From assembly GCA_933207985.1 (NCBI GenBank), contig OW240921.1, positions 118,200,907 to 118,264,906 on the forward strand: 64,000 bases of DNA, written 5' to 3'. The notes below the pieces were generated by a model, which was not told the DNA's origin, did no database searches, and was given only the letters and a program-made list of their open reading frames with translations. A program made the position numbers and the translations under genes. Below, piece by piece: positions 22,968 through 32,969 of the stretch (the first letter of the stretch is position 1; every line of letters begins with the position of its first letter). This stretch comes from Pelobates cultripes. Taxonomy: Eukaryota > Chordata > Amphibia > Anura > Pelobatidae.

Positions 22968-23975
22968 CTAAACTAAATGGTCAGGTCTCACATATGTTTT
23001 AAAACGAACAGATTCCCACCTACTGATCTTCTTAACCAAGTCCTCTGTCAAGCCCAGCTGGGTAGCCTCAGTCATGGCCCCGATTCAGAAAGAGTGCGCC
23101 CCATACTGCTATGGAGCCAAACAGATATGTGCTAAGGTTAACCGGAAAACCCTAAAGAATTGGAACCGTGATAAGGAGGACCCATCAGTGTGAACCAAAA
23201 ACGAACACCGAACAACTGCACGTATTGCCCGAAAAGCAAAAGCAGAAGAGACCGGACAAACTTTGACACCTGGCAACAAAAACAGTACTACCGAGCAACC
23301 AGTACCAAAGACGTCAGTCTTTGACCGACTTTAATGCAATACCACCCAGTCTTCCCATAATTTGACCTCCGAAAGCTGCAAACCCCCTTCCACCAAAGCA
23401 ATTGCCACTGACCAGTTCGCTCACCCGAAATGCCCCAAAAAAGGCCCAACTAAAGGCCCCGGAAAACAGAAGAATTTCATATTCCGAAGAACAAACCTCC
23501 GGGAGCATGCCAAACAAACCGCGGAGGACCTCAAACGATACAGGCCGCCCACATCACGCAACGCCCGCCCCTTCCGGTACCCATAAGTGTTTGCTGGACA
23601 ATGAAATGCTTAGTCATGTCCTCCCAGCCATTAAGAGTGAATAAGAACGCTAGCGCTGTCATGTTCCGCCCCACAACGGAAGAAGTAGCGCCCCTGAAGC
23701 AAACCGCCTACACAAGAACCACAAAAGCATCTCCAACCTGGAATTAGCAGAGCAGTGACCCACCGCCTTCCACACGCCATCACCCTGTCCCAATCCTGCC
23801 AAACATTGACGTAGGCTACCCATGTGGACGGCGCCGGTGATTCTCTTATGAGTCCGCCAAGCAAGATATCCCGGGCTGCTACACCTCCGCCGGACAGGGA
23901 ACCCCTTCCTTCTGCGCGTCCGAGCCGCTGACCGAAATCTCGCCCTCTGAAAATGAGAGAGCGAGTCAGCAACAA
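22968..23975 (-). pseudogene. Tyrosine recombinase of a DIRS/Ngaro-type element (broken)
   Basis: Pieces in several minus-strand frames give a DIRS-type tyrosine recombinase. The N-terminal part reads SLAPSTW-like (here ESPAPSTWVAYVNVWQDW near 23850). The helix with the first catalytic Arg reads FFGAFRVSEL near 23420. The H-x-x-R box reads HSF-stop-IGAMTEA, the Arg codon being replaced by TGA at 23085-23087 (CGA to TGA fits CpG decay). The catalytic Tyr lies in TYVRP at 22992-22994. The frame ends at a TAG at 22968. This enzyme class integrates circular cDNA without a DDE integrase. Several shifts and the lost Arg make it inactive. Confidence 0.75.
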
Positions 23976-25435
23976 TATTCAAGAACCCGGGCACATTCAC
24001 GCCTGGAAAACCACATGAAATTTCATGCAATACAAAACAAAATGGCGAAGTAGCCGAACCACTGAGATGGAGGAAGCAGATAAACCGTTAACAGCATCCA
24101 CTACTGACATGTTATCCGTGAAAAATATCAACTTCCTGTACTTCAACTGCCGCCCCCACAAAGCCAAAGCCACCACCAATGGAAAAAATTCCAGAAATGC
24201 CAATTTTCCATGCCTCCGGCCAAGGTTCCGCACACCAGTGCCCAGCAAAATAAGCTCCAAACCCAACACTCCCCAACGCATCCGTAAACAATTCCAAGTC
24301 TTGCGACGCAACCGCCACCTCCCGAAAAAACACCCGACCACTAAAATCCTGCAGAAAAACCGACCACACCTCCAAATCAGCCTTCATGGAAGCCGAAACC
24401 CGTACAAAATGATGGGGGAATGAAACACTCGTAGCCCTAGCCAGGAACCTATTAAACAACCGACCCACCGGAATCACCTGGCAAGCAAAATTCAAATGAC
24501 CTATCAAGGACAGCAGAGCCCGCAACGTAACCTTCCTAGATCCTTGGACCTCAGATATCGCTTACCGAAGAGCAATCAGCTTGTCCTCTGGCAAGCGACA
24601 CACCCCCGCACTTAATCAATCTCCAAGCCCAGAAAGGATAAGCAGGTTGTGGGACCCACAGTCTTATCCCCCTGCCAAAGGCACGCCGAAAACTTGTGCG
24701 ACCCATTCCAGTGTTCGCAAGCCCACCCGGCACACATCCAACCCGGCTGGCCCGACGCAAAGAAAATCATCGAGATAATGGACTATGAATTTTGTGCCTG
24801 CCTCCACCCGGACCACCCACTCCAAAAAGGAACTGAATTTTTTTCGAAGTAGGCGCATGAGATGGAACAACCCATAGGTAAGCACAAATCCACATAGTAC
24901 TGCCATTCAAAAAAACAAACCAAAAAAATAGCCCAGGAGATGATGACAATCGGGGTGGATTGGCAATAAGTGGAATTCCGCTTCCATGTCCACGTTAGCC
25001 AACAATGCTGCTTGGCCCACCCTCCGAACCAACTTGATGAAGTTGTTGAATGATGTATAAGAGACTGAGCAAAGATCCCGGTCGATATCATCATTCACGG
25101 ACAATCTTTTCAGATACGACAAATGATGTATCGCCGGTACTTACCAGGTTCCTTCTTTGGCACCACCCCTAAGAGGGAAACCTAAAGACCCGCCAATGGT
25201 GGCGCCGCAAACGGCCCCGCCTTCCACCCCAGTTGGACCTCCTTTATCAACTTTTCCCGCACGATACCGGGAAAATCCCCCACAGATTTCAAATTGTGCA
25301 GACATTGGACCACCTTCCTCCCCCGGAACGGAATGACAAAACCGTAAACAAACCCATCCCTCAGCAGCGCCGCATATACTTGATTACCGTAGCGGTATAA
25401 CCACGACTCCATCGCGCCTACCCTCACCAGCATTA
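23950..25435 (-). pseudogene. Reverse transcriptase and RNase H of a DIRS/Ngaro-type element (broken)
   Basis: On the minus strand the order is as follows. The RT fingers end in LGWKAGPFAAPP near 25200. Motif A is ANVDMEAEFHLLPIHP near 24980-25000, with its Asp. Motif C is VHYLDDFLCVG near 24760-24785, with both Asp. The thumb with LNFACQVIPVGRLFNR follows near 24450-24500. RNase H has FTDALGSVGFGAYF near 24290, FFTDNMSVVDAVN near 24119 and an N-x-VADSLSHFQ end near 23970. The pieces lie in different frames with stops, so it is a pseudogene although the key acidic residues of RT survive. Confidence 0.8.
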
Positions 25436-25436
25436 A

Positions 25437-26490
25437 CCCCAGCGGAAGAGGATTTGATTGCCACCCACTGTACCCCCCCCCCCCGGCCTTTGAAGGCTTC
25501 TCCTACTTGAAACATCTGCTATAGCTATGTGCCCCCCCACATCCCGAGCACTTGTGCTTGAAACGACAGGAGGCTCCCCACGGCCCTTATTGAAGAGCCA
25601 GCAGAAACCTTTTCTCTGGACGGCCGACGAGGCTGAGGCAGGGACTGCGCCGGCCCCTGCTTGAAAGGGGGATGCCTTCTGCGCCATCATCAGCTTCATC
25701 CACAGCAGGAGATCCACCTGATCCCATCTCATTCCCTGGGTTAACTGCAAGGCATTGACTAAATTGCTTGTCATAACTCCACCATGTCCGGTACACCTTC
25801 CAGATACCGTCCAGATGGCAGACTAATTGAGAGCAGCGATTCGGGGACTTCTCCCCCACCACACTGGCCAGTATGCAGAAGGCACTAAAGCCTTCTGCAT
25901 ACTGGCAACTTAGGGATCTTCCGATACCATCTCCTCTTCTCTTCTTCCTCTTTCTTGCTATCCTTCTTGTGTATCTCCACAAACTCCCCTTTCCAAATAC
26001 TGTCCTTCAGCTCGGGCTTAAGGTGACAGCCCAATGGTCCTGCAAATGGTACATGCACGTTTTTGCGTGCCACCTCCGGGACGCCCCCACTCAGCTCTGC
26101 CCGCTCACTCCCCAACTCCCGCGTCGTTGAAGTCACTGTCCACCGCCTTACCCCCATCTACACTCCAAGACTCTAGAAAGGACTTTAAACCCTCAAACAT
26201 ATCCCCAGAATTACGGGTTTCCATTGACTCACCATCCAAACCTCTTGCTGCTGAAGGCCGCGAGGCAGCATCCCAAGTGCCTTCGTCCTGGCGGTGGCGC
26301 GGTGGCGCAGTGGCGCTTCCCGCCGTGATTCTTCCTCCTGTGGTCATACCCTTTCCGTGGGCGACCGTCCCGGAGACCTGGAATGAGAAAACATCCTGGT
26401 TACTTTGCCCTAATGTGCCCCAACATCCCTGTCGTCTGCCCGGGGTTGACCATGTATGCTGCCCCCGTGCCTCCCCTCGTCCTGACCCCA
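25437..26490 (-). pseudogene. Gag-like ORF of the DIRS/Ngaro-type element (broken)
   Basis: A minus-strand frame contains ILASVVGEKSPNRCSQL, YRTWWSYDKQFSQ and MRWDQVDLLLWMKLM, the gag-like block normally found upstream of RT in vertebrate DIRS elements. A shift near 25700 separates the last part. Upstream frames are Gly/Arg/Ser-rich and degraded. No zinc knuckle is clear. Confidence 0.6.
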
Positions 26491-27870
26491 TTGGCCATAC
26501 CCACCTGACGGGAGACCTCTGCCGTCCCCTTCCTGAGAACTCCCGCTGGAAGAACGAGCTACCTGGTACCGGTCACCGTTCTTCCTAACAGGGGAATCTA
26601 TGTGTCGACCCCGCGTCATGACCACCGGTGATCCCCTACCGTCTCCTTGCCTCGCACCCTGCAGAACACTCCTGGAGCGTGTGCGGGAGCCCTTCCTATT
26701 GGCATCCCACTGGGACTTTATGTCTGAGCCCTGGTTGCAGTGATGTCCGCCCACCGTCAACCCGTCCAAGTGGTGACCCCCCAGAGTACGTCTCCCCCTT
26801 TGTGCGTCCACATTACTGTGGAGTCGCCCTCCCTGTCAGCTTGGGAGGGGACCGTGAGAAGCTGCTCCCAGACCCCCGCCTGTCCAGGGAAACTGACCCT
26901 TGCCTAAGGACTTTGTACTGCCCCCCCCGCTAACCTCATCCCCCCTTATAAGCCACCGCCTGCATGACGCCCCAGTGCCAGTATGCAGGTGACCCGTGTT
27001 GGTGACCGACTCACCTGTAGCTGAAACTGCACCGTCCACCATCGATCCTGTCCTTGTAGCCCTCCCGGCTTCATTAGGGCCAACCACAAAGTCCACTGCC
27101 AAGTAAACTGCCTTTTGCCTGGTAACCGCCTTGCCCACCATGGAAACCGAACCAGAGTCACCACCAGTTTTCCTGGGTTCGCGGCCTGAACGATCTAAAG
27201 TGGCCACAGCCCGTTTGGGAGAAATCCAGCTTTCCTGTTCGCGGCTCGAACATTCGGCAGCTCCCTGTTTGCGGCTCAAACGTTCGACAGTTTCCACTTG
27301 TTCAGCAGCTCCGCCGTTTACTTGATCGAGGACAGAAAGACCAGCCATTCCCGACTGCACTGATTCGCGGCCCGAACGTCCTTACACCATCCCGTTCGCA
27401 GGAACACATCCTGGCCGTGCGGCCACACTCCGATGCCTTCCTCGCGGTGCGGCCGTCATGGGACTCCGGCCAGCCGCCGCTTCAGCCCTACCAGGCTCCA
27501 CTGTTGGGTTCTGGCCCCTTCGATCCCTGTTCGTGGGGGCTCAAAATCTGCGACGGTCTGGTCCTTCTAGGGTGACGACTTCCCGGGGACGAAGAGAAAA
27601 GCCCGGCCAGGCGCAAAGCATCTCCCAGACAACCTTGAAGCCACTCCACTCCCCTCTCCAGCACAGCATTCCGGACTCCAGCCAACAGCTACTCCATCTT
27701 CAAACAGCAAGTTGTACCTGAAAGACAAAAACAGAGACACCTCACTGACCTGCCACAACAACAGGTAAGTGAGGATTAAGTAAGATGGCCCCTAATCTAA
27801 AATGGCCCCCTATATATACTCCCATTACCCAAAACCCCACCCCCACTATCAACATAGCCAATCCATATAC
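26490..27870 (-). mobile_element. 5' part of the DIRS/Ngaro-type element
   Basis: Broken minus-strand frames (26410-26811 and 26836-27360) are low-complexity Gly/Arg/Ser/Gln-rich and probably represent N-terminal gag. The outer 100 bases carry a TATATATA box (27811-27818) and gggtggggttttggg-type GC-rich text that may be the promoter-bearing left terminal repeat. I could not find its split direct-repeat partner. Confidence 0.45.
27811..27818 (-). promoter_or_regulatory. Possible TATA box of the DIRS-type element
   Basis: A lone TATATATA lies about 60 bases inside the outer edge of the element, the usual place for its promoter. The word alone is weak evidence. Confidence 0.25.
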
Positions 27871-28984
27871 ATACCTGTAACGGACCGTTTTGCACAAAAA
27901 GGGGAAAAAACCGCTTAGACGATAATCCCCTTTTCAGAGACAGGCACAGCTACTGAATAATCACCAAAACTCACGAACCGCCAATAAGTGAATGCTCCAA
28001 ACTCCCGAACGGCATACAAGGGAATAAGGTAGCACTTCAAATAAACGAACAGGAACCATACGAATAGCTGCTAGCAGGCGAACAGGAAAAGCTTCCAAGC
28101 GGCTTACACTCCTGGCAATCAGTCCTTAGCAGCATACAGTAAATCCCCCCAAAGACGAGACAAGGCTCCGTGTTGAGGGTCAAGCAGTGGTCTGTTTAAT
28201 GAGGGCTACCTGCCCAGCTTTTATGCAGGTCTCCCACCTGGTGGACACTCCCCTAGGGGACCAAATGGGAGACTGTGACAAGGGACAGACAAGTATACAA
28301 AAAGGACACACAGTCACAGTATATTCCCACAATGCATCCTGGCTTCCTCCCCTCTGCCCTGGGAGATAATTGGGAAGTAACTCAATTATCTCCCAAGACA
28401 AAGGCAAAACTCCATTACACACGTGGGAACACAAAAACAGCATTATACTTTAAAATACATAGAGTAACATTTACTACATTAAACACAGGCATGTAACACA
28501 TCCCCAGATAGCTCAGGTCTGAGTGCACATTATTAGGTGAATGGCACTCAGACTACACGAATACAGTTCAATCGCCATGGAGCCAAAGTCTTTACAGTCA
28601 GTTTCATACGAATGGGCTCCATGGGATTCCTATCTGGGGTATAAGACATTCACACAAAAATACCGAACACCGGGTCATTCGTGTGCTTTCACCGAACAAG
28701 AAGGGAGGTCGGCGGCTTCAGCGGTGTTCGCGCAAAACTGTGTCCGATTTTAGTTCCATGAAAATAGAGGCGAACACCGCTGTTCATTCGTATGGTTTAA
28801 AATGGCCGCGACCTCGTGTTCGGGATACGAACGGCGGCCACCCAGCGTTCATCAATTAAGCTGCGGTTAACCGCAGCTTCAGGGAGGTTAATTGCCGGCA
28901 CACTCCAGCTCCCAGGTGGTCCAGTCATTCGTACGGTTGTTCGGTAGATTGAAACTACCGAACAACCGGCAGAAAAGCATGAAT

Positions 28985-30569
28985 TGGGGCTAGGCCGTCT
29001 TTAACGCTGGGCAAACGGGCAGCTCCTCTAGCCTCTTTTTGGGGCCTGAGGCATCGCCTGCGGCCTCGCTGACTAAAGAAGGCGGGGCGCTTTGCCCAAG
29101 ACCGCACTGATGCCGGAGCCGAAGATGACGCTATCTTCCGGCGCCGGCATCCTACGCGGCGCGCGAGGGAGCTGAAGAGGAAGCAGTGAGTGCTCCCTCG
29201 CGCGCCCGCCTTCCTGCCCGACCGGCCACCCGCCCAGGAGCCCACCAGCACCACTGGACCCCAGGGAATCCCCCCAGCACTCCAAAAGGTAAGGAGGCTG
29301 GGGGGATTACATTTTTTAAAAAAAAATGTGTGTTTGTGTATGTGTGTGTTAGTGTATGTGATTGTGTGTGTGTGTATGTGTGTGTTAGTGTTTTGTGTGT
29401 TAGTGTGTGTGTTTGTGTGTTAGTGTGTGTGTGTTAGTGTGTGTGTGTGTGTGTTAGTGTGTGTGTTAGTGTATGTGTGTGTGTGTCAGCATGTCTGTGT
29501 GTGTGTGTCAGTATGTCTGTCTGTGTGTGTCAGTATGTCTGTCTGTGTGTCAGTATATATGTGTGTATATATCTGTGTGTGTCAGTATGTATGTCTGTCA
29601 GTGCGTCAGTATGTCTGTTAGTGCATGTGTATGCATGTGTCAGTATATCTGTCTGTGTGCCAGTATGTCTGTGTGTGTGTGTGTCAGTATATCAGTCTGT
29701 GTGTGTCAGTGTATGTGCCTGTGTGTGTGTGTCAGTATTTCTCAGTGTATGTGGGTGTCAGTATATCTGTCAGTGTGTGGGTGTCAGTATTTCTGTCAGT
29801 GTATGTGTGTCAGTATGTTGATCAGTGTATGTGTCTGTGTGTGTGTGTCAGTATGTCGGTATATGTGTCTGTGTGTCAGTATGTCTGTATATGTGCCTGT
29901 GTCAGTATGTCTGTCAGTACGTCTACCAGTGTATGTGTCTGTGTGTGTGTCAATATATGTACCTGTGTCAGTGTGTCTGTCAGTGTATGTGCCTGTTTAT
30001 CTGTATGTAGTCAGTGTATGTATCTGTGTATCTGCTTGTGCGTCAGAGTGTGTACCTGTGCATCTGAGCCGCAACTTTAAATACAAATACACCCCTCCAT
30101 TCAAACTTCAACACTACATATAAAACACACTCCTGCATTGAAACGTCAACACTACATACAAGCACACTCCTACATTCAAAAACAAACACTACACATAAAT
30201 GCACACTTGCATTCAAACTCCAGTACCACATACAAACACATTCACACAAACATACTCCATACAAACACATGCTTACATTCAAACATACTAACATGGCTCA
30301 GTGCTAAATACAACCCTGCAAGCATGGGAAATTGGTAGAGTCCCAGCTGTCAAAGCATTGTTGGAGTTGCACGACAGATGGGGTTCTACCTTTAGTCCAA
30401 CCTTGCAATTGGGGGTCCCAATAAAATTCATTCTACTTTAGTACCGCCACTGCGTTGGGATGGATGCCGTGATTGCATACCAGGGAGTGAGGGGCGAGAG
30501 CGGCAGGGCACAGGGGGCCCAAGCAAACACTTGCCCAGGGTCCATTCGTTATTAAAGACGGCCCTGAAT
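28985..30569. mobile_element. hAT-like insertion inside the left LTR
   Basis: Comparison with the intact LTR fixes the insertion exactly. TGAAT precedes it (28980-28984) and ends it (30565-30569). Near both ends is GGCCGTCTTTAA in inverted orientation (from 28993 and up to 30563), resembling the CAGGGCCGTCTTTAA termini of some hAT elements, but an 8-bp duplication is not evident. Inside are a GC-rich block (28985-29300), a GT-rich satellite (29320-30060) and, near 30453 in reverse, CAGTGGCGGTACTAAAG, the end of another hAT-like unit. No transposase was seen. Confidence 0.7.
29325..30062. repeat. GTGTGTCAGTAT satellite
   Basis: Long tandem text of gtgtgt, cagtatgt and ctgtgt is present, with units of about 20-24 bp such as gtgtgtcagtatgtctgtct. 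Val/Cys/Ser-rich plus-strand frames up to 216 codons are artefacts. Confidence 0.9.
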
Positions 30570-32881
30570 ATGGCTTTTCTGCATGGAAAAATAAAGTCTT
30601 TTAAAAGGGGGCCATAGTCCAAAGGCAGCAGACGAGCAACCAGGCTTCTCCAATGCAATGTGGCGAGATTGGTCTTGTCACATCTCTCCCCTTTTCCAAA
30701 CAGACTAACAGGGTATCTGACCTCCTGCCGGTCAGTGCCCTTGTTAGTCCAGCAGCCCACCCACAACAAATAATCAACAGCACAGCCCACCCACAATAAA
30801 TGGTTACTACACCTGGGTAAAGGGGAAGCTTGTCCATGTCCAGGTGCCTCACCACGGCTGTGCTGGGTACGGGTACGCTGACTTGGTGGGTTGCTGCGTG
30901 GGCAGAGACCAGCGGCACTCTGCCCTGTTGCCAGCGCTACTGGGAGGGTAGCCTGGTGGAAGCCTGGTTGTTGGAGGGGGAGACCGACTGTCTCCCCTTT
31001 AAATACACCGCTCTGCTGCTGCTGCTGGAGACTGACTGTCTCCCCTTTAGATGCACAGTCCTGCTGCTGGAGACTGACTGTCTCCCCTTTAGATGCACAG
31101 TCCTGCTGCTGGAGACCGACCGTCTCCCCTTTGGTTACCCATCTCTGCTGCTGGAGGGGGAGACCGACTGTCTCCCCTTTGGCTAAACAGCCCTGTCGCT
31201 GGGGGGCAGGACCGACCGTCCCTACCCCCTGTGCTGGCAGTGTAGAGACTACGGTCCCATCTGCACGGTTGTGGGGCTTACTGTCTCCCCTTTGTACATT
31301 AAGCTGCCGCTGGGGAGAGGGGGTAACAAGCTCCTCTCCCATACATACTTCCAGCTGTGGGGGAGGGAGACCGACTGTCTCTGCTCCCAATACAGAGTCC
31401 TGCTGCTGGGGAAAGGAGACTGGGCTCTCTATTCCCGGTAGGACACTCTGCCGCTGGGGAATGGAGATGGGGCTCCCAATTCCCAAAGCATCATACTGCC
31501 GCTGGGGAATGGAGACTGGGCTCCCAATTCCCAAAGCATCATACTGCCGCTGGGGAATGGAGACTGGGCTCCCAATTCCCAAAGCATCATTCTGCCGCTG
31601 GGGAATGGAGACTGGGCTCCCAATTCCCAAAAAATCACGCTGCCGCTGGGGAGGGAGGACACTGCTCTCCTCTCCCTGGACTTCCCACTGCCTTCCCGGC
31701 ATATCACTTGGCTGCTGGGGGGCAGGAACAACTACCTCTGCCCCCTGTATCTCAGCCTGCCGCTGGGGAGGGAGGACGCTGTTCTCCTCTCCCTGCACTT
31801 TACACTGCCTTCCCGGCATATCACTCTGCTGCTGGGGGGCAGGAACAACTACCTCTGCCCCCTGTAACTCAGCCTGCCGCTGGGGAATGGAGCTCAGGCT
31901 CCCAATTCCATGCAATATCTCCCGCTGGGGAATGGAGCTCGGGCTCCCAATTCCCTGCAATTTCTCCCGCTGGGGAATGGAGCTCGGGCTCCCAATTCCC
32001 TGCAATTCATTCTGCTGCTGGGGGACAGGAGCGACTATCTCTGTCCCCTGTAACTCAGCCTGCCGCTGGGGAATGGAGCTCAGGCTCCCAATTCCCTGCA
32101 ATATCTCCCGCTGGGGAATGGAGACTGGGCTCCCAATTCCCAATAAATCACACGGCCGCTGGGGAATGGAGACTGGGCTCCCAATTCCCTGCAGGACCGG
32201 TGGAGAGACCTCGGTCCCATCTCTACCGGCCACCTGGGGTTCTTCCCAGAAAATATCCACAATGTCTTCCCAGCTGAATGGGTCTGGTTCTGGCTCTGTC
32301 ACCTTGCTGTCCTGCTGAATCTTCTCAATGGAGTGGAAGAGATCTCGGTAGTCCTGCTCCAGTTCCCACTCCAGGGTTGCTAGGTGAGCCAGGTCTTGCT
32401 CAATGTCGTGAGTGTCGCCCCAGTCATACCTGCTCTCCCTCCACTCCAAGAGATCACTGAACCGGGCTTGTGTAGGGCTCCCAAATTCAGGCTCTGAAAA
32501 AGCCTCCCATAACAAGCCAGGACCATCAAACTCCTCTCCCTCTGGCTTGTCATGCTCGGCTGTCCAGGGCAGGTACTGTGCCCCATACCACCAAAGCGCC
32601 TGGTATGCATCTTCCAGCCAAATCTCCTGCCATACCCGGTGCTCCAATTCCTTCACCCATTCATCTAGGGGCTGCTCTCCCAGGAAGGGCATCCGCAGGG
32701 CCACTTGCTTCTGCAACCGCTGCTCTTCACTGGGGAGACTCTCACCCCGCTGGTACTGTACATTATCCAGGGCCTGGTACCAGATGCCTTTCCTTAATGC
32801 ATCCCGGCCATCCAGGTCCTCCTCCTCGTATGACACTGCTGGTTCCATGCTGTTGCTGTCAGGGTCGCTGTACTCAGACAT
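30428..32881 (-). CDS. Gag-like protein of the LTR retrotransposon (817 codons)
   Basis: This is the only coding region of the element. The first Met (32881) lies 69 bases past the PBS, and no upstream ATG in the leader is in frame. Residues 1-60 are acidic. Residues 60-220 form a Trp- and acid-rich region containing LRMPFLGEQPLDEWVKELE and YQALWWYGAQYLPW, which recurs in the related element at 55-56 kb and so is a real conserved domain. Residues about 230-490 are tandem copies of (L)GIGSPVSIPQRQ. Residues about 560-660 are copies of KGETVGLPLQQQ. No CCHC knuckle, protease or RT is seen. The frame has no stop before the 3' LTR, so its tail is LTR-encoded. The insertion now replaces the last residues and supplies the stop at 30428. 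It is probably a structural protein needing pol from another element. Confidence 0.75.
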   Translation of the reverse strand: MSEYSDPDSNSMEPAVSYEEEDLDGRDALRKGIWYQALDNVQYQRGESLPSEEQRLQKQVALRMPFLGEQPLDEWVKELEHRVWQEIWLEDAYQALWWYGAQYLPWTAEHDKPEGEEFDGPGLLWEAFSEPEFGSPTQARFSDLLEWRESRYDWGDTHDIEQDLAHLATLEWELEQDYRDLFHSIEKIQQDSKVTEPEPDPFSWEDIVDIFWEEPQVAGRDGTEVSPPVLQGIGSPVSIPQRPCDLLGIGSPVSIPQREILQGIGSLSSIPQRQAELQGTEIVAPVPQQQNELQGIGSPSSIPQREKLQGIGSPSSIPQREILHGIGSLSSIPQRQAELQGAEVVVPAPQQQSDMPGRQCKVQGEENSVLPPQRQAEIQGAEVVVPAPQQPSDMPGRQWEVQGEESSVLPPQRQRDFLGIGSPVSIPQRQNDALGIGSPVSIPQRQYDALGIGSPVSIPQRQYDALGIGSPISIPQRQSVLPGIESPVSFPQQQDSVLGAETVGLPPPQLEVCMGEELVTPSPQRQLNVQRGDSKPHNRADGTVVSTLPAQGVGTVGPAPQRQGCLAKGETVGLPLQQQRWVTKGETVGLQQQDCASKGETVSLQQQDCASKGETVSLQQQQQSGVFKGETVGLPLQQPGFHQATLPVALATGQSAAGLCPRSNPPSQRTRTQHSRGEAPGHGQASPLPRCSNHLLWVGCAVDYLLWVGCWTNKGTDRQEVRYPVSLFGKGERCDKTNLATLHWRSLVARLLPLDYGPLLKDFIFPCRKAIFRAVFNNEWTLGKCLLGPPVPCRSRPSLPGMQSRHPSQRSGGTKVE
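30683..30697 (-). promoter_or_regulatory. Polypurine tract of the LTR element
   Basis: On the minus strand GGAAAAGGGGAGAGA directly abuts the 3' LTR start (TGTGAC). This is the second-strand primer position in LTR retrotransposons. Confidence 0.8.
31000..32200. repeat. In-frame coding minisatellites in the gag-like ORF
   Basis: Tandem units of 45-60 bp are present: ctgccgctggggaatggagactgggctcccaattcccaa around 31450-31640 and 31880-32190, and ctgctggag...gaccgactgtctccccttt around 30970-31190. All spacings keep the minus-strand frame, so the protein changes length in whole repeats. The 475-codon plus-strand frame is the antisense of this repeat. Confidence 0.85.
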
Positions 32882-32949
32882 GCGTTGCCCTCAAATTGTA
32901 AATCCAAGGAATGGTGTCGCCTGTAGCTGTCCTGTAGTCTGTGGGAACG

Positions 32950-32967
32950 ATCCCACTGCTGCCACCA
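32950..32967 (-). promoter_or_regulatory. Primer binding site, tRNA-Leu type
   Basis: TGGTGGCAGCAGTGGGAT starts two bases inside the 5' LTR end. It is complementary, with about one mismatch, to the 3' end of the vertebrate tRNA-Leu whose acceptor arm reads ...CCGCTGCCACCA (from memory of that tRNA). Confidence 0.7.
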
Positions 32968-32969
32968 AT

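Larger units (their letters stand above)
27876..30682 (-). repeat. Left LTR (3' LTR in sense), split by an insertion
   Basis: 27876-28984 and 30570-30682 together equal the intact right LTR (32970-34191). The gap is a 1585-bp insertion. The two visible differences from the right LTR lie in the last 113 bases: cagacgagc against caggcgagc, and gtcttgtc against gtctcgtc. Confidence 0.9.

Noticed and set aside
28180..28443. Small ORFs duplicated identically at 28.2 and 33.3 kb
   Set aside because: They are identical because both lie in the two LTRs. Neither is a gene.
29441..30123. Cys/Val/Ser-rich plus frames up to 216 codons
   Set aside because: Same artefact over a GTGTGTCAGTAT satellite.
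30891..32318. 475-codon plus-strand open frame
   Set aside because: It is the antisense of the in-frame coding minisatellite of the gag-like ORF. Its Cys/Trp/Gly-rich repeats have no start context or known motif.
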